Numbered from the stretch's first letter, positions 41,225 to 51,905 are shown. The stretch is 64,000 bases of DNA from an uncultured Desulfovibrio sp. (GCA_913063155.1 CAJXYU010000003.1:62001-126000); one strand, 5' to 3'. Program-made: numbers and translations. The notes: generated by a model not told the origin, from the letters alone.

Positions 41225-42406
41225 ATGCCGTTCAGCAAAAAACGTGAGAAAAACGGGCAATGCCCGAAGTGTATTGAATATGAATGGGCCGATCCGCAAA
41301 GAGGGTATGGTAAAGAAAACCTCTGCGTTTTTCATCAGCCCAAAAACAACAAGTATGCATTTGCAAAGGGCGAAAAGAAGAAGCTGGATCTCAACGGGTT
41401 TAATGGGCTGGTCTTCGAACGACTTAAGGCTGGCATAGAAGGCGGACATATTTGCCGCTTTTCCGGAACGATCTTCCCGGGAGATATTACCTTCCAAGAC
41501 AAGGAAAGGCAAAGGGGAAACGAATTTCCCAGCGTCAGCTTTTATGCCTGTGTTTTTCATGGAGACACAAGCTTCCAATGGATAACCTTTTTGGGAATAA
41601 CCGATTTTCGTAAAACCACATTCGAAAAAAGAACTGACTTCTCCATATCGACCGCCAAAGACAGCGTCTCTTTCGAGGAAGCCATTTTCAATGATCTTGC
41701 TGAATTCAGCAAAATCACTTCCCGAGACAACGGCTATGAGCTTCACGGTCTCACGGCAGAAAGCCTTCAAAACGTCAATTTTACGCATCATGACACGAGC
41801 AAACTGTCGTTCACGGGCGGGAAATGGCCGGAGAAGCTCTGGATGGAGCGAAATTGCGATAAAAAATATAGAGACCGGAAGAGTAAGGGCAAAGGTTCGC
41901 TTTTCTTTCTGAAAGAGTATCCCGAATATGAGAAATGCGAGGAAGTTTACAGAAGCCTGAAGATCAAGGCGACCCGAGACCATGACCAATGTCTCATTTC
42001 AAGATGGAACTTCCGGGAAAAGCAGATGTATCGGAAACGATACTGGTGGCGGCGCTATATTCCGTTGACACCGACATGGATATACTGGGCATTCAGCGGA
42101 TTTGGCGAAAGGCCGGGAAGAGCTTTTGCCGCCCTGCTGTTCTTGTTCCTGTCCCTGTCTTTGCTGCTGGGACTTTTGGAAATGTCAAACGGAGTCGAAC
42201 AAGGAGTGGCTGCCACAGCCGACTTCGGCCTTCAAGCATATTTCCGGCTTCTGCGACTGGCTTTCGAACAGGTTCTTCCGGTGAAAACGGAGCTTGCTGG
42301 CTCCCGGTCATGGGGCGGTGTCATGGTGACACTCATCGCCAAAGTCCTGATCCCCATCCAGGTGGCCCTTCTCATGTTCGCACTCCGCAATCGGTTCAGG
42401 CGCTAG
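41225..42406 (+). CDS. Pentapeptide-repeat-like protein with C-terminal membrane domain
   Basis: 393 residues. An N-terminal cysteine segment (GQCPKCIEYEWAD, ENLCVFH) is followed by degenerate pentapeptide-type repeats from about 70 to 190 (FSGTIFPGDITF, FRKTTFEKRTDF, FEEAIFNDLAEF). A basic region and then two hydrophobic helices (AALLFLFLSLSLLLGLLEM and a final one, IAKVLIPIQVALLMFAL) follow. The C-terminal 100 residues resemble the ion-channel-like domain often fused to pentapeptide repeats. The ATG at 41225 is preceded by GGAGGAG. Function unknown; it may be a membrane sensor or channel. AT-richer than its neighbours. Confidence 0.72.
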   Translation: MPFSKKREKNGQCPKCIEYEWADPQRGYGKENLCVFHQPKNNKYAFAKGEKKKLDLNGFNGLVFERLKAGIEGGHICRFSGTIFPGDITFQDKERQRGNEFPSVSFYACVFHGDTSFQWITFLGITDFRKTTFEKRTDFSISTAKDSVSFEEAIFNDLAEFSKITSRDNGYELHGLTAESLQNVNFTHHDTSKLSFTGGKWPEKLWMERNCDKKYRDRKSKGKGSLFFLKEYPEYEKCEEVYRSLKIKATRDHDQCLISRWNFREKQMYRKRYWWRRYIPLTPTWIYWAFSGFGERPGRAFAALLFLFLSLSLLLGLLEMSNGVEQGVAATADFGLQAYFRLLRLAFEQVLPVKTELAGSRSWGGVMVTLIAKVLIPIQVALLMFALRNRFRR

Positions 42407-42480
42407 CCGACAATGTTCGTTCCCATGAACACCGACATCCGTTGCTTCCCTCGCAGGCTTTCGCATGCGGCCGAGGTATT

Positions 42481-42948
42481 CTATTCGTAGGCCAGGCCCT
42501 GTGGTGCGGTTTTGTTTTCAAAAAGGGTCTCAACCTTATCGCGGAAATGACTGGAAATCTTGAGCTCCGAAACGTTGAGCGGTGTCTCCATACCGCCATA
42601 GAAACGCAGGGCCCGGTCGATGAAGTCCGCGTCCACGAACGCGGATTTCATGTCGTAGACCTGACCGTCCCAACACAGGCCGAGACGCAACATGGGGTTG
42701 CGCTCCGGCCCTTTGGTGATCAGGTTGCCGGTCTTGACCAGCGCCTGGGCCGCGAGTCCCCTGGACACGCCCGCCCATTCAGCCAGCTTGTCCAGAAATG
42801 CGGGCATGAGCGCAACATAATAGTATTGATCGATCTTGCAGGCGATGGACTTGCCCGGAAGGTTCAGCAACCAGGGTTCTTCCCTGAAAGCATCTCCAAG
42901 GCCCTTCTGAAGCTTGGTGGCTATCTCCTGATAATCGGTCAGCGGCAT
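42481..42948 (-). CDS. Hypothetical protein, 155 residues
   Basis: Soluble alpha/beta protein: MPLTDYQEIATKLQKGLGDA, then FLDKLAEWAGVSRGLAAQAL and RLGLCWDGQVYDMKSAFVDA. No family recognised. The start at 42948 has GGAGT 5 nt upstream. The longer frame to 43062 lacks a ribosome site. Flanked by divergent EF-G2. Confidence 0.7.
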   Translation of the reverse strand: MPLTDYQEIATKLQKGLGDAFREEPWLLNLPGKSIACKIDQYYYVALMPAFLDKLAEWAGVSRGLAAQALVKTGNLITKGPERNPMLRLGLCWDGQVYDMKSAFVDADFIDRALRFYGGMETPLNVSELKISSHFRDKVETLFENKTAPQGLAYE

Positions 42949-43183
42949 GACGTACTCCTTTATAGAACTGAATGAACCACATTTTAGGCAACAATTCAAG
43001 GGAGTCGCATATTCCCGCTTTCCGTTTCGCAACGATTCCTCTTCTGCCGTTATCTCCTCCAAAAAGAAAAACGCGGACGGACAAACTTTCCGAAATTTTG
43101 TTCCCTAAACTCTGGAGCCACATTATCCTGTAAAATCAAACAAGTCAGCAGTTCCATTGACCGATCATTTTCGTCCCCCCCCC

Positions 43184-43213
43184 TTGACATTATCGCAATG
43201 TTATTCCTATTGA
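43184..43213 (+). promoter_or_regulatory. Sigma-70-type promoter for the EF-G gene
   Basis: TTGACA at 43184-43189 and TATTGA at 43208-43213 with 18-bp spacing, 77 bp before the start codon. It follows directly on a run of nine C. Nothing else is visible in 42949-43289. Confidence 0.55.
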
Positions 43214-43289
43214 TTTAAACCCTTTTTCTTAAAAATTGGGCTACATGGCCCGGCTTGTCCCGGGCGGAGAAATCAATAAGGAGTAGAGA

Positions 43290-45353
43290 ATGTCGGATCT
43301 GAACACGCAAAGAACATATGCCCTTGTCGGCCATGGCGGCAGTGGTAAGACCTCTGTCGCAGAAATGCTGTTGCTCAATGCTGGCGTTATCAACCGCCTC
43401 GGCAAAGTGGAAGAAGGCACCACCGCCCTCGACTACGAGCCTGAAGAAATCAAGCGCCGCGGCTCCACCCAGCCTGGCTTCGCCAGCTACCAGTGGAACA
43501 AGAACCAGCATTTCCTCATTGATACTCCGGGTGACTCCAACTTTGCGGGCGACCTGAACTATATGCTCACCGCCACGGACGGCGTGGTGCTCGTCATCGA
43601 CGCCGTGGACGGCGTGAAACCCCTGACCCGCAAAATATGGGCCGGTATCCAGAAAGCGGGACGTCCGGCCATGATCGTCATCAACAAGATGGACCGCGAC
43701 CGCGCCGAATTCGAGACCGCATTCGAAAACATTTCAGAAGGGCTCGGCGCACGTCCGGCACTGCTGTATTATCCCATCGGCAGCAAGGAAGATTTCAAGG
43801 GCGTGGTGGACATGCTCTCCGGAAAAGCGCTCATGTTTGCTGACGACGGAGGCGTAAGCGAGGGCGAAATTCCCGGTGACATAGCCGATACTGTGCAGGC
43901 CATGCGCGAAAACATGGTCGAGAACATCGCCGAATCCGACGAAGAGCTCATGGAAAGATATTTCGAGGAAGGCGAACTCACTCCTGAAGAGATCACCCAG
44001 GGCCTGAAATCCGGTGTCCTGGCGGGTGAACTCGTTCCAGTGGTCGTCTCAGCCGCCTTGGAGAACTGGGGAGGCGCAATGATCCTCGACACCATCCAGA
44101 ACCTGCTACCCAGTCCCCTGGACCACGCTCCGTGGCAGGGCGAGGAAGGAGAAGTGGAAAGCTCCCCCGACGCTCCTCTCTCCTGTTTCGTATTCAAGAC
44201 CCTGGCTGACCCATTTGCGGGCCAGCTCACCGTCGTCCGGGTTCTCTCCGGCACCCTGAAGCCGGATTCCTCCCTCAAGAACACCGCCAATGGCGAAAAG
44301 GAACGCGTGGGCCAGTTGGTACTCATGCAGGGCAAGGAACAACAGGCCACCAAAGAGCCCATGGGCCCTGGGGCCATCGTAACCCTGGCCAAGCTCAAGA
44401 ACACCCACACGGGCAACACCTTGTGCGATGAAAAAGGCGACTTCGTGCTGGCAAAACCAGCCATCTCCCCGCAACTGATCACCTTTGCTCTGGCTCCTGC
44501 CGAAAAAGGGGACGAGGACAAGGTCTACGCCGCCGTGGCCAAGCTGCTCGACGAAGACATAACCCTGACCTTGGGCCGCGACGAAGAGTCCGGCGACATC
44601 CTGCTCTCGGGCATGGGCCAGAACCATATCGAAATCTCCGTGGAAAAGGCCAAGCGCCGCTACAAGGCCGACATCGTGCTCAAGACTCCCAAGGTTCCGT
44701 ACCGCGAAACCTTCCGCACCCCGGCCAAAGACATCCAGGGCCGTCACAAGAAGCAGTCCGGTGGCCGCGGCCAGTTCGGTGACTGCTGGATCCACATCGA
44801 ACCCCAGTCATCCGGTACGGGCTACGAATTCGAGGACAAGATCGTGGGCGGAGCCATTCCGCGCCAGTACATCCCGGCCGTGGACAAAGGCATCCAGGAA
44901 GCGGCCGCCCGCGGCGTGCTTGCCGGCTACCCGGTCATCGACTTCAAGGCCACCTGTTACGACGGCACCTACCACAACGTGGATTCCTCGGAAATGGCCT
45001 TCAAGATCGCCGGTTCCATCGCTTTCAAAAAGGCGGCGGAAAAAGCCCAAATAGCCCTGCTTGAGCCGGTCATGCTGGTCACCGTGGCCGTACCCGATTC
45101 CTTCATGGGCGACATCATCGGCGACCTGTCCTCGCGCCGCGGCAAGGTGCTCGGTTCCGACGCCACCGCAGGTGTGACCGAAATCAAGGCCCACGTGCCC
45201 ATGTCCGAAATGCTGCGCTACGCTCCGGACCTGAATGCCATGACTGGCGGCCAGGGAACCTTCTTCATGGAATTCGCCCAGTACGAAGAGTGCCCGCCCA
45301 ACGTCACCGATCAAGTCATTGCCGAGAACAAGCGCGCCGCTGCCGCTGAATAA
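43290..45353 (+). CDS. Elongation factor G-like protein (EF-G2 class)
   Basis: 687 residues. The GTPase domain has GHGGSGKTS (14-22), DTPG (about 76-79) and NKMD (about 131-134). Domains II-V follow, with GRGQFGDCWI and the SSRRGKVLGSD C-terminal motif in place of the usual (S/M)RGxxxG. The G1 variant GHGGSGKT and overall pattern mark the second EF-G class found beside canonical fusA in many bacteria, whose role in translation is less clear. No other ribosomal genes flank it. It is monocistronic, with its own promoter and terminator. Confidence 0.88.
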   Translation: MSDLNTQRTYALVGHGGSGKTSVAEMLLLNAGVINRLGKVEEGTTALDYEPEEIKRRGSTQPGFASYQWNKNQHFLIDTPGDSNFAGDLNYMLTATDGVVLVIDAVDGVKPLTRKIWAGIQKAGRPAMIVINKMDRDRAEFETAFENISEGLGARPALLYYPIGSKEDFKGVVDMLSGKALMFADDGGVSEGEIPGDIADTVQAMRENMVENIAESDEELMERYFEEGELTPEEITQGLKSGVLAGELVPVVVSAALENWGGAMILDTIQNLLPSPLDHAPWQGEEGEVESSPDAPLSCFVFKTLADPFAGQLTVVRVLSGTLKPDSSLKNTANGEKERVGQLVLMQGKEQQATKEPMGPGAIVTLAKLKNTHTGNTLCDEKGDFVLAKPAISPQLITFALAPAEKGDEDKVYAAVAKLLDEDITLTLGRDEESGDILLSGMGQNHIEISVEKAKRRYKADIVLKTPKVPYRETFRTPAKDIQGRHKKQSGGRGQFGDCWIHIEPQSSGTGYEFEDKIVGGAIPRQYIPAVDKGIQEAAARGVLAGYPVIDFKATCYDGTYHNVDSSEMAFKIAGSIAFKKAAEKAQIALLEPVMLVTVAVPDSFMGDIIGDLSSRRGKVLGSDATAGVTEIKAHVPMSEMLRYAPDLNAMTGGQGTFFMEFAQYEECPPNVTDQVIAENKRAAAAE

Positions 45354-45378
45354 CTCCACAATCTGAAAATACAGTCGT

Positions 45379-45413
45379 GCGGCCCGGGAACAGTGTCCCC
45401 GGGCCGCTTTCTT
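45379..45413 (+). terminator. Terminator after EF-G2
   Basis: gcggcccggg (45379-45388) and cccgggccgc (45398-45407), then tttcttt. Confidence 0.85.
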
Positions 45414-45645
45414 TCCGCCTCCGGCGGACGACTTCCGTTCCCCCGCCAAAGAAGATTCCTCTTTAGTCCTCTCGTACATCACAGTCAGATCTCCGGCATG
45501 GTGAAGTATCGAAAAATATTCCCCGGTAAGAATGAAGCAATTTCCCCGCCTCTTCCTTCAACCGCTCAGAAGCCATGGAGAATACTTGTTTACGGTCCAT
45601 ATTTACGATAATTCAACTCAAATACTTCAAAAACAAGGATACTGA

Positions 45646-46374
45646 ATGCTTCGTGCAATACTTTTCTTCACCCTGCTGATTCCTCTAACTATCTACTACA
45701 GCCTGCGCCAGGCCCTGATCAAAAAAGACGCCACCCTCGAGCAACTGAACATGCCCGGAAAGCTCTGGGCGCGTACGCTCCTGCGCATCTCCGGAGTCAA
45801 GGTGGAAGCGGACCTGGACGACCTGGACCCCAACGGGCATTACGTGTTCATCGTCAACCACCAGAGCCTCGTGGACATCCCCATCCTGTTCACCACCCTG
45901 TGGAATAACAACATCCGCTTCGTGGCCAAACACACCCTGTTCGAAATTCCGGTCTACGGAAAGGCGCTGGGTGATGCGGGCCACATCAGCGTTGACCGCA
46001 GCAACCGGCGCTCGGCCATGAAGAGCCTCAACGAGGGTGTCGAACTCATCAAGCAAGGCGTGTCTCCGGTCATCTTCCCGGAAGGGACCCGCAACAGGAC
46101 GCTGGAAAAGCTCATGGATTTCAAAACCGGCGGCATGATCATGGCGCTCAAGAGCGGCGTGCCGGTAGTACCCATCGTCATGGCCAACACCGGCATCGTC
46201 CTGCCCCCGGGCCGCAAGTGGGTCCGCAACCAATACAAGGTGCGTCTCAAGGCCCTGCCGGTCATCGACCCGGCCCGGTACACCCTCAAGGAGCGGGACA
46301 AGTTCAAGGACGACCTGTACGAAATGATGAACAAGACCTACCAGGAGCTTCTGGCGGAGGACAACCATGTCTAG
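45646..46374 (+). CDS. plsC: 1-acyl-sn-glycerol-3-phosphate acyltransferase (PlsC)
   Basis: 242 residues. The catalytic NHQSLVD motif (NHX4D, about 66-72) and FPEGTRNR (about 145-152) are both present, with an N-terminal membrane segment (AILFFTLLIPLTIYYSL). It transfers the second acyl chain to form phosphatidic acid at the inner membrane. Its end overlaps the start of the RNase J gene by 8 bp, so the two genes are co-translated. Confidence 0.92.
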   Translation: MLRAILFFTLLIPLTIYYSLRQALIKKDATLEQLNMPGKLWARTLLRISGVKVEADLDDLDPNGHYVFIVNHQSLVDIPILFTTLWNNNIRFVAKHTLFEIPVYGKALGDAGHISVDRSNRRSAMKSLNEGVELIKQGVSPVIFPEGTRNRTLEKLMDFKTGGMIMALKSGVPVVPIVMANTGIVLPPGRKWVRNQYKVRLKALPVIDPARYTLKERDKFKDDLYEMMNKTYQELLAEDNHV

Positions 46375-48022
46375 CGAACCGTTCCTGACACTCACCCCCC
46401 TGGGGGGGCTCGGGGAAATCGGCATGAACTGCATGGCTTACGAAACGCCGGATTCCCTGGCGATCGTGGACTGCGGCCTCATGTTCCCGGAAGATTTCCT
46501 CTACGGCGTGGACGTGGTCATCCCCTGCTTCGACTCCATCATCCGGAACAAGGACAAACTCAAGGGCATTGTACTCACCCACGGGCACGAGGATCACATA
46601 GGAGCCCTGCCCTGGCTCCTGCAACACGTGGACGCGCCGGTCTTCGGCTCGGCCTTCACCTTGGGGCTGGTGGAAAACAAACTCAGGGAGCGGGATTTGG
46701 ACAAGTACGCGGACCTGCGTCCGGTGACCCCGGGCGAACGCATAACCCTGGGCGACATGTCCTTCAATTTTTTCCCGGTTTGCCACTCCATCATCGAGGG
46801 GTACGGCCTGGGAGTCGAAACACCTGTGGGCCGCGTAGTGCACACCGGCGACTTCAAGATCGACCGCAACCCCCTGGACGGCCATTTCACCGATCTGGAC
46901 GCCTTCAGAAAGTTTTCCGAACCCGGAGTCCGGCTCATGCTTTCGGACTCCACCAACGTGGAGCAGGACGGATTCGCCCTCACCGAGCGCGAGATCAAGT
47001 CCAGCCTGCGCGAAATCTTCAACCGCGCCCGGGGACGCATTCTGGTCTCCCTTTTTTCCAGCCACATTCAGCGCATCCAGGAAGTGGTGGACCTGGCCGA
47101 AGCCTGCAACCGCAAGGTGGCCGTCAGCGGACGAAGCCTGATGCGCAACGTAGAGCTGGCCCAGGAAATGGGCTTCCTGCACATCCCACACAGCGTGGCT
47201 ATTCCCATCGAAGTCATCGATGACTATCCGGACGAAGAGATCGTCATGCTGGTCACTGGTTCACAGGGCGAACCCCTTGCCTCACTCTCGCGCATGGCCT
47301 TCGAGGAGCACCGCCAACTCTCCATCCATCCCGGCGACTTGGTTCTGCTCTCCTCCCGTTTCATTCCCGGCAACGTGAAGGCCATCACCAAAGTCATCAA
47401 CAACCTGTACCGACTGGGCGCGGAGGTGCTCTATGAAAAGGTGCAGGGCATCCACGCCTCCGGGCACGCCCACAGCGAGGAGCTGCGGATCATGTTCGAG
47501 ACCGTGAAACCCAGTTTCTTCATCCCGGTGCACGGCGAATACCGTCACCTGGTCAAGCACCGACGCCTGGCCCTGGAGTGCGGTGTGGCCGAGGAGTGCG
47601 CCCTGGTCGTCGAGAACGGCCAACCCGTCACCTTCCTGAAACAAGGCATCCGCATGGAAGAACCGGTAAGCGCCGAACGCATTCTGGTAGACGGCAAGGG
47701 AGTGGGCGACGTGGGCCAGACAGTGCTCAAGGAACGCCAGCTTCTGGCGGGTGAAGGAATCATGATCGTCCTGCTGGTGGTGGATGAGGCCACGGGCGAA
47801 ATCTCCATCGGGCCGGACATCGTCACCAAGGGATTCGTGTTCGAGCAGAACTATGCCCACTTCATTGAGGACGCCAAATGCATCGTGCTGGACGTCTTCG
47901 AGAATATTCCCCCGGGTGAGACCAAAAAGCTCAAGGAACGCATCCGCTCGGCCCTGCGCCGCTTCTTCCGCAAGGTGCTGGACCGAGACCCGGTGGTCGT
48001 GCCGCTCATCATCAATATGTAG
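46367..48022 (+). CDS. rnj: Ribonuclease J
   Basis: 551 residues, metallo-beta-lactamase/beta-CASP ribonuclease. The zinc motif [12 protein letters not shown] (72-83), then [18 protein letters not shown] and the beta-CASP histidine region [13 protein letters not shown] are intact. It has 5'-3' exonuclease and endonuclease activity in mRNA decay and rRNA processing. The coupling with plsC and nearness to rpsB are usual for this bacterial group. Confidence 0.94.
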   Translation: MSSEPFLTLTPLGGLGEIGMNCMAYETPDSLAIVDCGLMFPEDFLYGVDVVIPCFDSIIRNKDKLKGIVLTHGHEDHIGALPWLLQHVDAPVFGSAFTLGLVENKLRERDLDKYADLRPVTPGERITLGDMSFNFFPVCHSIIEGYGLGVETPVGRVVHTGDFKIDRNPLDGHFTDLDAFRKFSEPGVRLMLSDSTNVEQDGFALTEREIKSSLREIFNRARGRILVSLFSSHIQRIQEVVDLAEACNRKVAVSGRSLMRNVELAQEMGFLHIPHSVAIPIEVIDDYPDEEIVMLVTGSQGEPLASLSRMAFEEHRQLSIHPGDLVLLSSRFIPGNVKAITKVINNLYRLGAEVLYEKVQGIHASGHAHSEELRIMFETVKPSFFIPVHGEYRHLVKHRRLALECGVAEECALVVENGQPVTFLKQGIRMEEPVSAERILVDGKGVGDVGQTVLKERQLLAGEGIMIVLLVVDEATGEISIGPDIVTKGFVFEQNYAHFIEDAKCIVLDVFENIPPGETKKLKERIRSALRRFFRKVLDRDPVVVPLIINM

Positions 48023-48127
48023 TGGAAGAACCAGGGTTCTGTCGCCAAGATTTTGCTTGCCATTCCTTTTTTAATTCCGTAAAAAACCCCGACTTAAAAT
48101 TCACACATCCCGTATTCTCTCCGGGTG

Positions 48128-48155
48128 CCCCGAGCTGTTTCGGGTTTGTTTTTCT
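48128..48155 (+). terminator. Terminator or attenuator in the rpsB leader
   Basis: cccga (48129-48133) and tcggg (48140-48144) with a short loop, followed by tttgttttt, 35 bp before the rpsB ribosome site. It ends rnj transcripts or attenuates rpsB. The leader 48023-48189 holds no gene. Confidence 0.5.
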
Positions 48156-48189
48156 GGAGACGGGATGGAGGAAAAACCCAGGAGTTATT

Positions 48190-48960
48190 ATGTCTTACGC
48201 AACCATGAAAGAAATGCTTGAGACTGGTGTTCACTTCGGCCACCAGACCCGTCGCTGGAACCCGAAAATGCGTCCGTACATCTTCGGATCCCGCAACGGC
48301 ATCCACATCATCGACCTGCAGCAGACCGTCAAAATGTTCCGGACCGCCTACGATTTCATTGTGGATCAGGTCGCGAATGGCGGAAAAGTCCTGTTCATCG
48401 GCACCAAGCGCCAGGCTCAGGAAGCCATGACGCAGGAAGCCGAACGCTGCGGAATGTTCTTCACCACCCACCGCTGGATGGGCGGCACCCTGACCAACTT
48501 CCAGACCATCAAGCGCTCCATCGACCGCCTGAAACACCTGGAAGAAATGTTCGGAGACGGCTCCATCAACAAATTCCCCAAAAAGGAAATTGTGCACATG
48601 GGCCGCGAGGTCAAGAAATTGAATCTGGCTCTCGGCGGCATCAAGGACATGAAGGCAGCCCCGGCTGTCGCATTCGTTGTCGACCCCAAGAGGGAACACA
48701 TCGCGATTCAGGAATGCCGCAAGCTGGGCATCCCTGTCGTGGCAGTGACCGATACCAACTGCGATCCCGACGTTATCGACTACATAATCCCCGGCAACGA
48801 TGATGCAATCCGCGCCATCAAGCTCTTCGCAGCCCGTATTGCCGACGCCTGCGTCGAAGGCGCTGCCCAGGCCAAGGACATGGCGGCCGAGTCCAAGACC
48901 GAAGCTCCCAAGGCTGAAGAAAAAGTCGAAGCCGCCGCTGAAGAAGCCGCTGCCGAATAA
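48190..48960 (+). CDS. rpsB: 30S ribosomal protein S2
   Basis: 256 residues. [27 protein letters not shown] and the [10 protein letters not shown] and FVGTKRQAQ-type (here [12 protein letters not shown]) motifs are diagnostic. A C-terminal extension rich in A, E and K (from about 225) is common in this group. AGGAG lies 7 nt before the ATG at 48190. The longer open frame from 48022 is leader sequence. Operon with tsf. Confidence 0.97.
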   Translation: MSYATMKEMLETGVHFGHQTRRWNPKMRPYIFGSRNGIHIIDLQQTVKMFRTAYDFIVDQVANGGKVLFIGTKRQAQEAMTQEAERCGMFFTTHRWMGGTLTNFQTIKRSIDRLKHLEEMFGDGSINKFPKKEIVHMGREVKKLNLALGGIKDMKAAPAVAFVVDPKREHIAIQECRKLGIPVVAVTDTNCDPDVIDYIIPGNDDAIRAIKLFAARIADACVEGAAQAKDMAAESKTEAPKAEEKVEAAAEEAAAE

Positions 48961-48992
48961 GTAAGAAATCATATCGATCCCTGGAGGATAGA

Positions 48993-49799
48993 ATGGCTAT
49001 CTCTGCTGCTATGGTTAAAGAACTGCGCGAAAAGACCGGCGCAGGCATGATGGACTGCAAAAAAGCCCTTGTCGAAAGCGACGGTGACGAAGAAAAAGCT
49101 ATCGTCTACCTGCGCGAAAAGGGCCTCTCCAAAGCCGCCAAAAAGGCCGGCCGCGCCACTTCCGAAGGTATGGTGGGCAACTTCGTTTCCGCAGACGGCA
49201 AGACCGCCGCGATGGTTGAACTGAAGTGCGAAACCGACTTTGTCGCCAAGAACGAAGACTTCCGCGCCTTTGCCACCGAACTGGCTGAAAAGGTCGCTGG
49301 CATGGACGTGACCACCGGCGCTGGCGAAGACCTCGGCGATGCAGCCGACTGCACCGACCTCATCGCCAAGCTGGGCGAAAACATGGGCGTCGGCCGTTTT
49401 GCCAAGATGACCTCCGAAGGCAGCATCGGCATGTACATCCACTCCAACAACAAGATCGGCGTCCTCGTTTCCCTGAACGGCGGCGACGAAGCGTTGGGTA
49501 AGGACATCGCCATGCAGGTCGCAGCGGTCAACCCGGTCTGCCTGACCCCGGACGAACTCCCTCAGGAGAACCTGGACAAGGAAAAGGCCATCTACCTGAA
49601 GCAGGCAATGGACGAAGGCAAACCCGAAGAAATCGCCGAAAAGATTGTCATGGGCCGCCTGAACAAGTACTATAAGGAAGTCTGCTTGGTTGAACAGCCG
49701 TTCATCAAGGAAGACAAGAAGAGTATCAAGCAGCTGCTCAAGGAAAAAGACGCCTCGGTCACCGGCTTTGTCCGGCTGGCGCTGGGCGAAGCTGAATAA
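48993..49799 (+). CDS. tsf: Elongation factor Ts
   Basis: 268 residues. The N-terminal UBA-like domain (AAMVKELREKTGAGMMDCKKAL) and the CETDFVAKNEDF core that contacts EF-Tu are intact. It recycles EF-Tu GDP to GTP. GGAGG lies 8 nt upstream. A terminator follows. Confidence 0.97.
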   Translation: MAISAAMVKELREKTGAGMMDCKKALVESDGDEEKAIVYLREKGLSKAAKKAGRATSEGMVGNFVSADGKTAAMVELKCETDFVAKNEDFRAFATELAEKVAGMDVTTGAGEDLGDAADCTDLIAKLGENMGVGRFAKMTSEGSIGMYIHSNNKIGVLVSLNGGDEALGKDIAMQVAAVNPVCLTPDELPQENLDKEKAIYLKQAMDEGKPEEIAEKIVMGRLNKYYKEVCLVEQPFIKEDKKSIKQLLKEKDASVTGFVRLALGEAE

Positions 49800-49805
49800 A
49801 TCCGA

Positions 49806-49831
49806 AACGGGCCGCAAGGCCCGTTTTTTTT
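49806..49831 (+). terminator. Terminator of the rpsB-tsf operon
   Basis: aacgggcc / ggcccgtt with loop gcaa, then T8. Confidence 0.92.
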
Positions 49832-49898
49832 GACCGGATATCACCCTTCCGGAAGCACCGGGAGGAAGCCTCAAACCTATTGACAGACAGGGGAAAGT

Positions 49899-50621
49899 AT
49901 GGACAAAGTGCGGTTTTCGCGGGTATTGATCAAACTCAGCGGCGAAGCGCTCGCCGGTGAACAGCAATTTGGAATCGAGCCTCACGCTATTGACAAATTC
50001 TGCAAGGAAATCGCAGAAGTGGCAGCTTCAGGTGTCCAGATTGCATTGGTCATTGGTGGCGGCAACATATTCAGGGGCCTCTCGGCCAGTGCCAAGGGCA
50101 TGGACCGGGCGCAGGCGGACTACATGGGCATGCTGGCCACGGTCATGAATGCTCTTGCAGTGCAGGACGCCCTGGAAAAGCATGGTTGCCAGACCCGCGT
50201 GATGACGGCTTTCAGCATGCAAGAAGTAGCCGAACCGTATATCCGCCGCCGAGCCGAACGCCACCTGGAAAAAGGACGGGTGGTCATCTGCGCGGCAGGC
50301 ACCGGAAATCCGTACTTCACCACGGACTCCGCAGCTGCCCTCAGAGCTCTTGAGCTCAAATGCGATGCAATCATCAAGGCCACCAAGGTGGACGGCGTAT
50401 ATGACAAGGACCCGGCGAAATTCGACGATGCTGTCAAATACGACACCGTCACCTTCCTGGAAGTCCTGGAAAAGCGCCTGGGAGTCATGGACTCCACAGC
50501 CATTTCCATGGCCCGGGACAATGACCTTCCGATCATCGTGTTCAATCTGTTCAAGGAAGGCAACATGCTCAGGGTGACGGCCGGCGAAAAAATTGGAACG
50601 ATCGTTCAAGGAGGAGACTAG
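49899..50621 (+). CDS. pyrH: Uridylate kinase
   Basis: 240 residues, hexameric UMP kinase of the amino-acid-kinase fold. [20 protein letters not shown], then [13 protein letters not shown] and [19 protein letters not shown] are characteristic. It makes UDP for RNA and sugar nucleotides. First of a long biosynthetic run, 1 bp before frr. Confidence 0.96.
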   Translation: MDKVRFSRVLIKLSGEALAGEQQFGIEPHAIDKFCKEIAEVAASGVQIALVIGGGNIFRGLSASAKGMDRAQADYMGMLATVMNALAVQDALEKHGCQTRVMTAFSMQEVAEPYIRRRAERHLEKGRVVICAAGTGNPYFTTDSAAALRALELKCDAIIKATKVDGVYDKDPAKFDDAVKYDTVTFLEVLEKRLGVMDSTAISMARDNDLPIIVFNLFKEGNMLRVTAGEKIGTIVQGGD

Positions 50622-50622
50622 T

Positions 50623-51177
50623 ATGCAATCGGTTCTGGATGATGGAAAAAAACGCATGGAAGGCGCCATAGCCTCCCTCGAAAAAGAGTTCAGCAAACTG
50701 CGCACCGGCCGGGCCAGCTCTTCTCTCGTGGACAATCTGGTGGTCGACTACTACGGCACCCCGACTCCGCTGAACCAGCTTGCTTCCGTGTCCATCCCGG
50801 ATTCCCGGACCATCACTATCCAGCCATGGGACAGAGGCGCTTTCGGCGACATTGAAAAGACCATCCAGAAATCCGATCTGGGCCTGAATCCGGTCAACGA
50901 CGGCAAGATCATCCGCATCAGCATTCCCCCTCTCACCGAGGAACGCCGCAAGGAACTGGTCAAGGTCGCCAAGAAATACTCCGAAGACGCCAAGATCTCC
51001 ATCCGCAACGTTCGCCGCGACCTGAACGATTCACTCAAGAAACTGGAAAAGGACAAGGAGATCACCGAGGACGACCTGCGCAAGCATCAGGACGAAGTTC
51101 AAAAGCTCACCGACGACTTTGTCAAAAAATGCGACACGCAATTCGGCGACAAGGAAAAGGAAATCCTCGAAATCTGA
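50623..51177 (+). CDS. frr: Ribosome recycling factor
   Basis: 184 residues. [21 protein letters not shown] and [20 protein letters not shown] are diagnostic of the three-helix bundle. It splits post-termination ribosomes with EF-G. Strong AAGGAGGAG ribosome site inside the end of pyrH. Confidence 0.97.
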   Translation: MQSVLDDGKKRMEGAIASLEKEFSKLRTGRASSSLVDNLVVDYYGTPTPLNQLASVSIPDSRTITIQPWDRGAFGDIEKTIQKSDLGLNPVNDGKIIRISIPPLTEERRKELVKVAKKYSEDAKISIRNVRRDLNDSLKKLEKDKEITEDDLRKHQDEVQKLTDDFVKKCDTQFGDKEKEILEI

Positions 51178-51905
51178 TGCCCCCTGAAAAAAAGAATATC
51201 CCTGCCCACATTGCCATCATCATGGATGGCAATGGCAGGTGGGCACAGTTGCGCGGACTGCCAAGGACCAAGGGGCACAAGGCCGGGACCGAAACGGTCC
51301 GCGCAATTGTCACGCGTTGCCGCGAACTGGGAGTCCGCCACCTGACGTTGTACGCCTTTTCCACGGAAAACTGGTCGCGTCCCAAGGAAGAGGTCGGCAC
51401 CCTTTTCGATCTTCTGAATTCCTTCCTCAAAAATGAGCAGAAAAAACTCCTTGAACAGGATATCCGACTCAAGGTCGTGGGTGACATCGACGGCCTCCCC
51501 CTGGTCGTGCGGACTGCCCTCAAGCATGTCATTGCCAAGACGGCTCACTGCTCGTCCATGACCCTGAACCTGGCTCTCAACTACGGAGGGCGAGGCGAGA
51601 TCGTGCGGGCATGCCGCGCCTTGGTGGCAGCGGGAGTCTCCCCGGAGGAAGTCACCGAGGAACGCCTGACCCAAGAACTTTATACAGTCGGACAGCCCGA
51701 CCCGGACCTGGTCATCCGCACCAGCGGCGAGCTCCGCATCTCCAATTTCCTGCTCTTCCAATCCGCCTACTCTGAATATTATTTCCCGGACGTCTACTGG
51801 CCCGACTTCACGCCTGAAGAACTGGACAAAGCCCTGGCCGATTACGCCTCCCGGCAACGTCGCTTCGGCAAAACCGGAGATCAGATGGAAGCCTGGGAGG
51901 CCTGA
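51177..51905 (+). CDS. uppS: Undecaprenyl diphosphate synthase (cis-prenyltransferase)
   Basis: 242 residues from the ATG at 51177, which overlaps the frr stop (TGATG). IAIIMDGNGRWAQLRG has catalytic Asp17. LTLYAFSTENWSRPKEEV and the C-terminal DLVIRTSGELRISNFLLFQ are standard. It makes the C55 lipid carrier for wall and polysaccharide synthesis. Confidence 0.96.
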   Translation: MPPEKKNIPAHIAIIMDGNGRWAQLRGLPRTKGHKAGTETVRAIVTRCRELGVRHLTLYAFSTENWSRPKEEVGTLFDLLNSFLKNEQKKLLEQDIRLKVVGDIDGLPLVVRTALKHVIAKTAHCSSMTLNLALNYGGRGEIVRACRALVAAGVSPEEVTEERLTQELYTVGQPDPDLVIRTSGELRISNFLLFQSAYSEYYFPDVYWPDFTPEELDKALADYASRQRRFGKTGDQMEAWEA

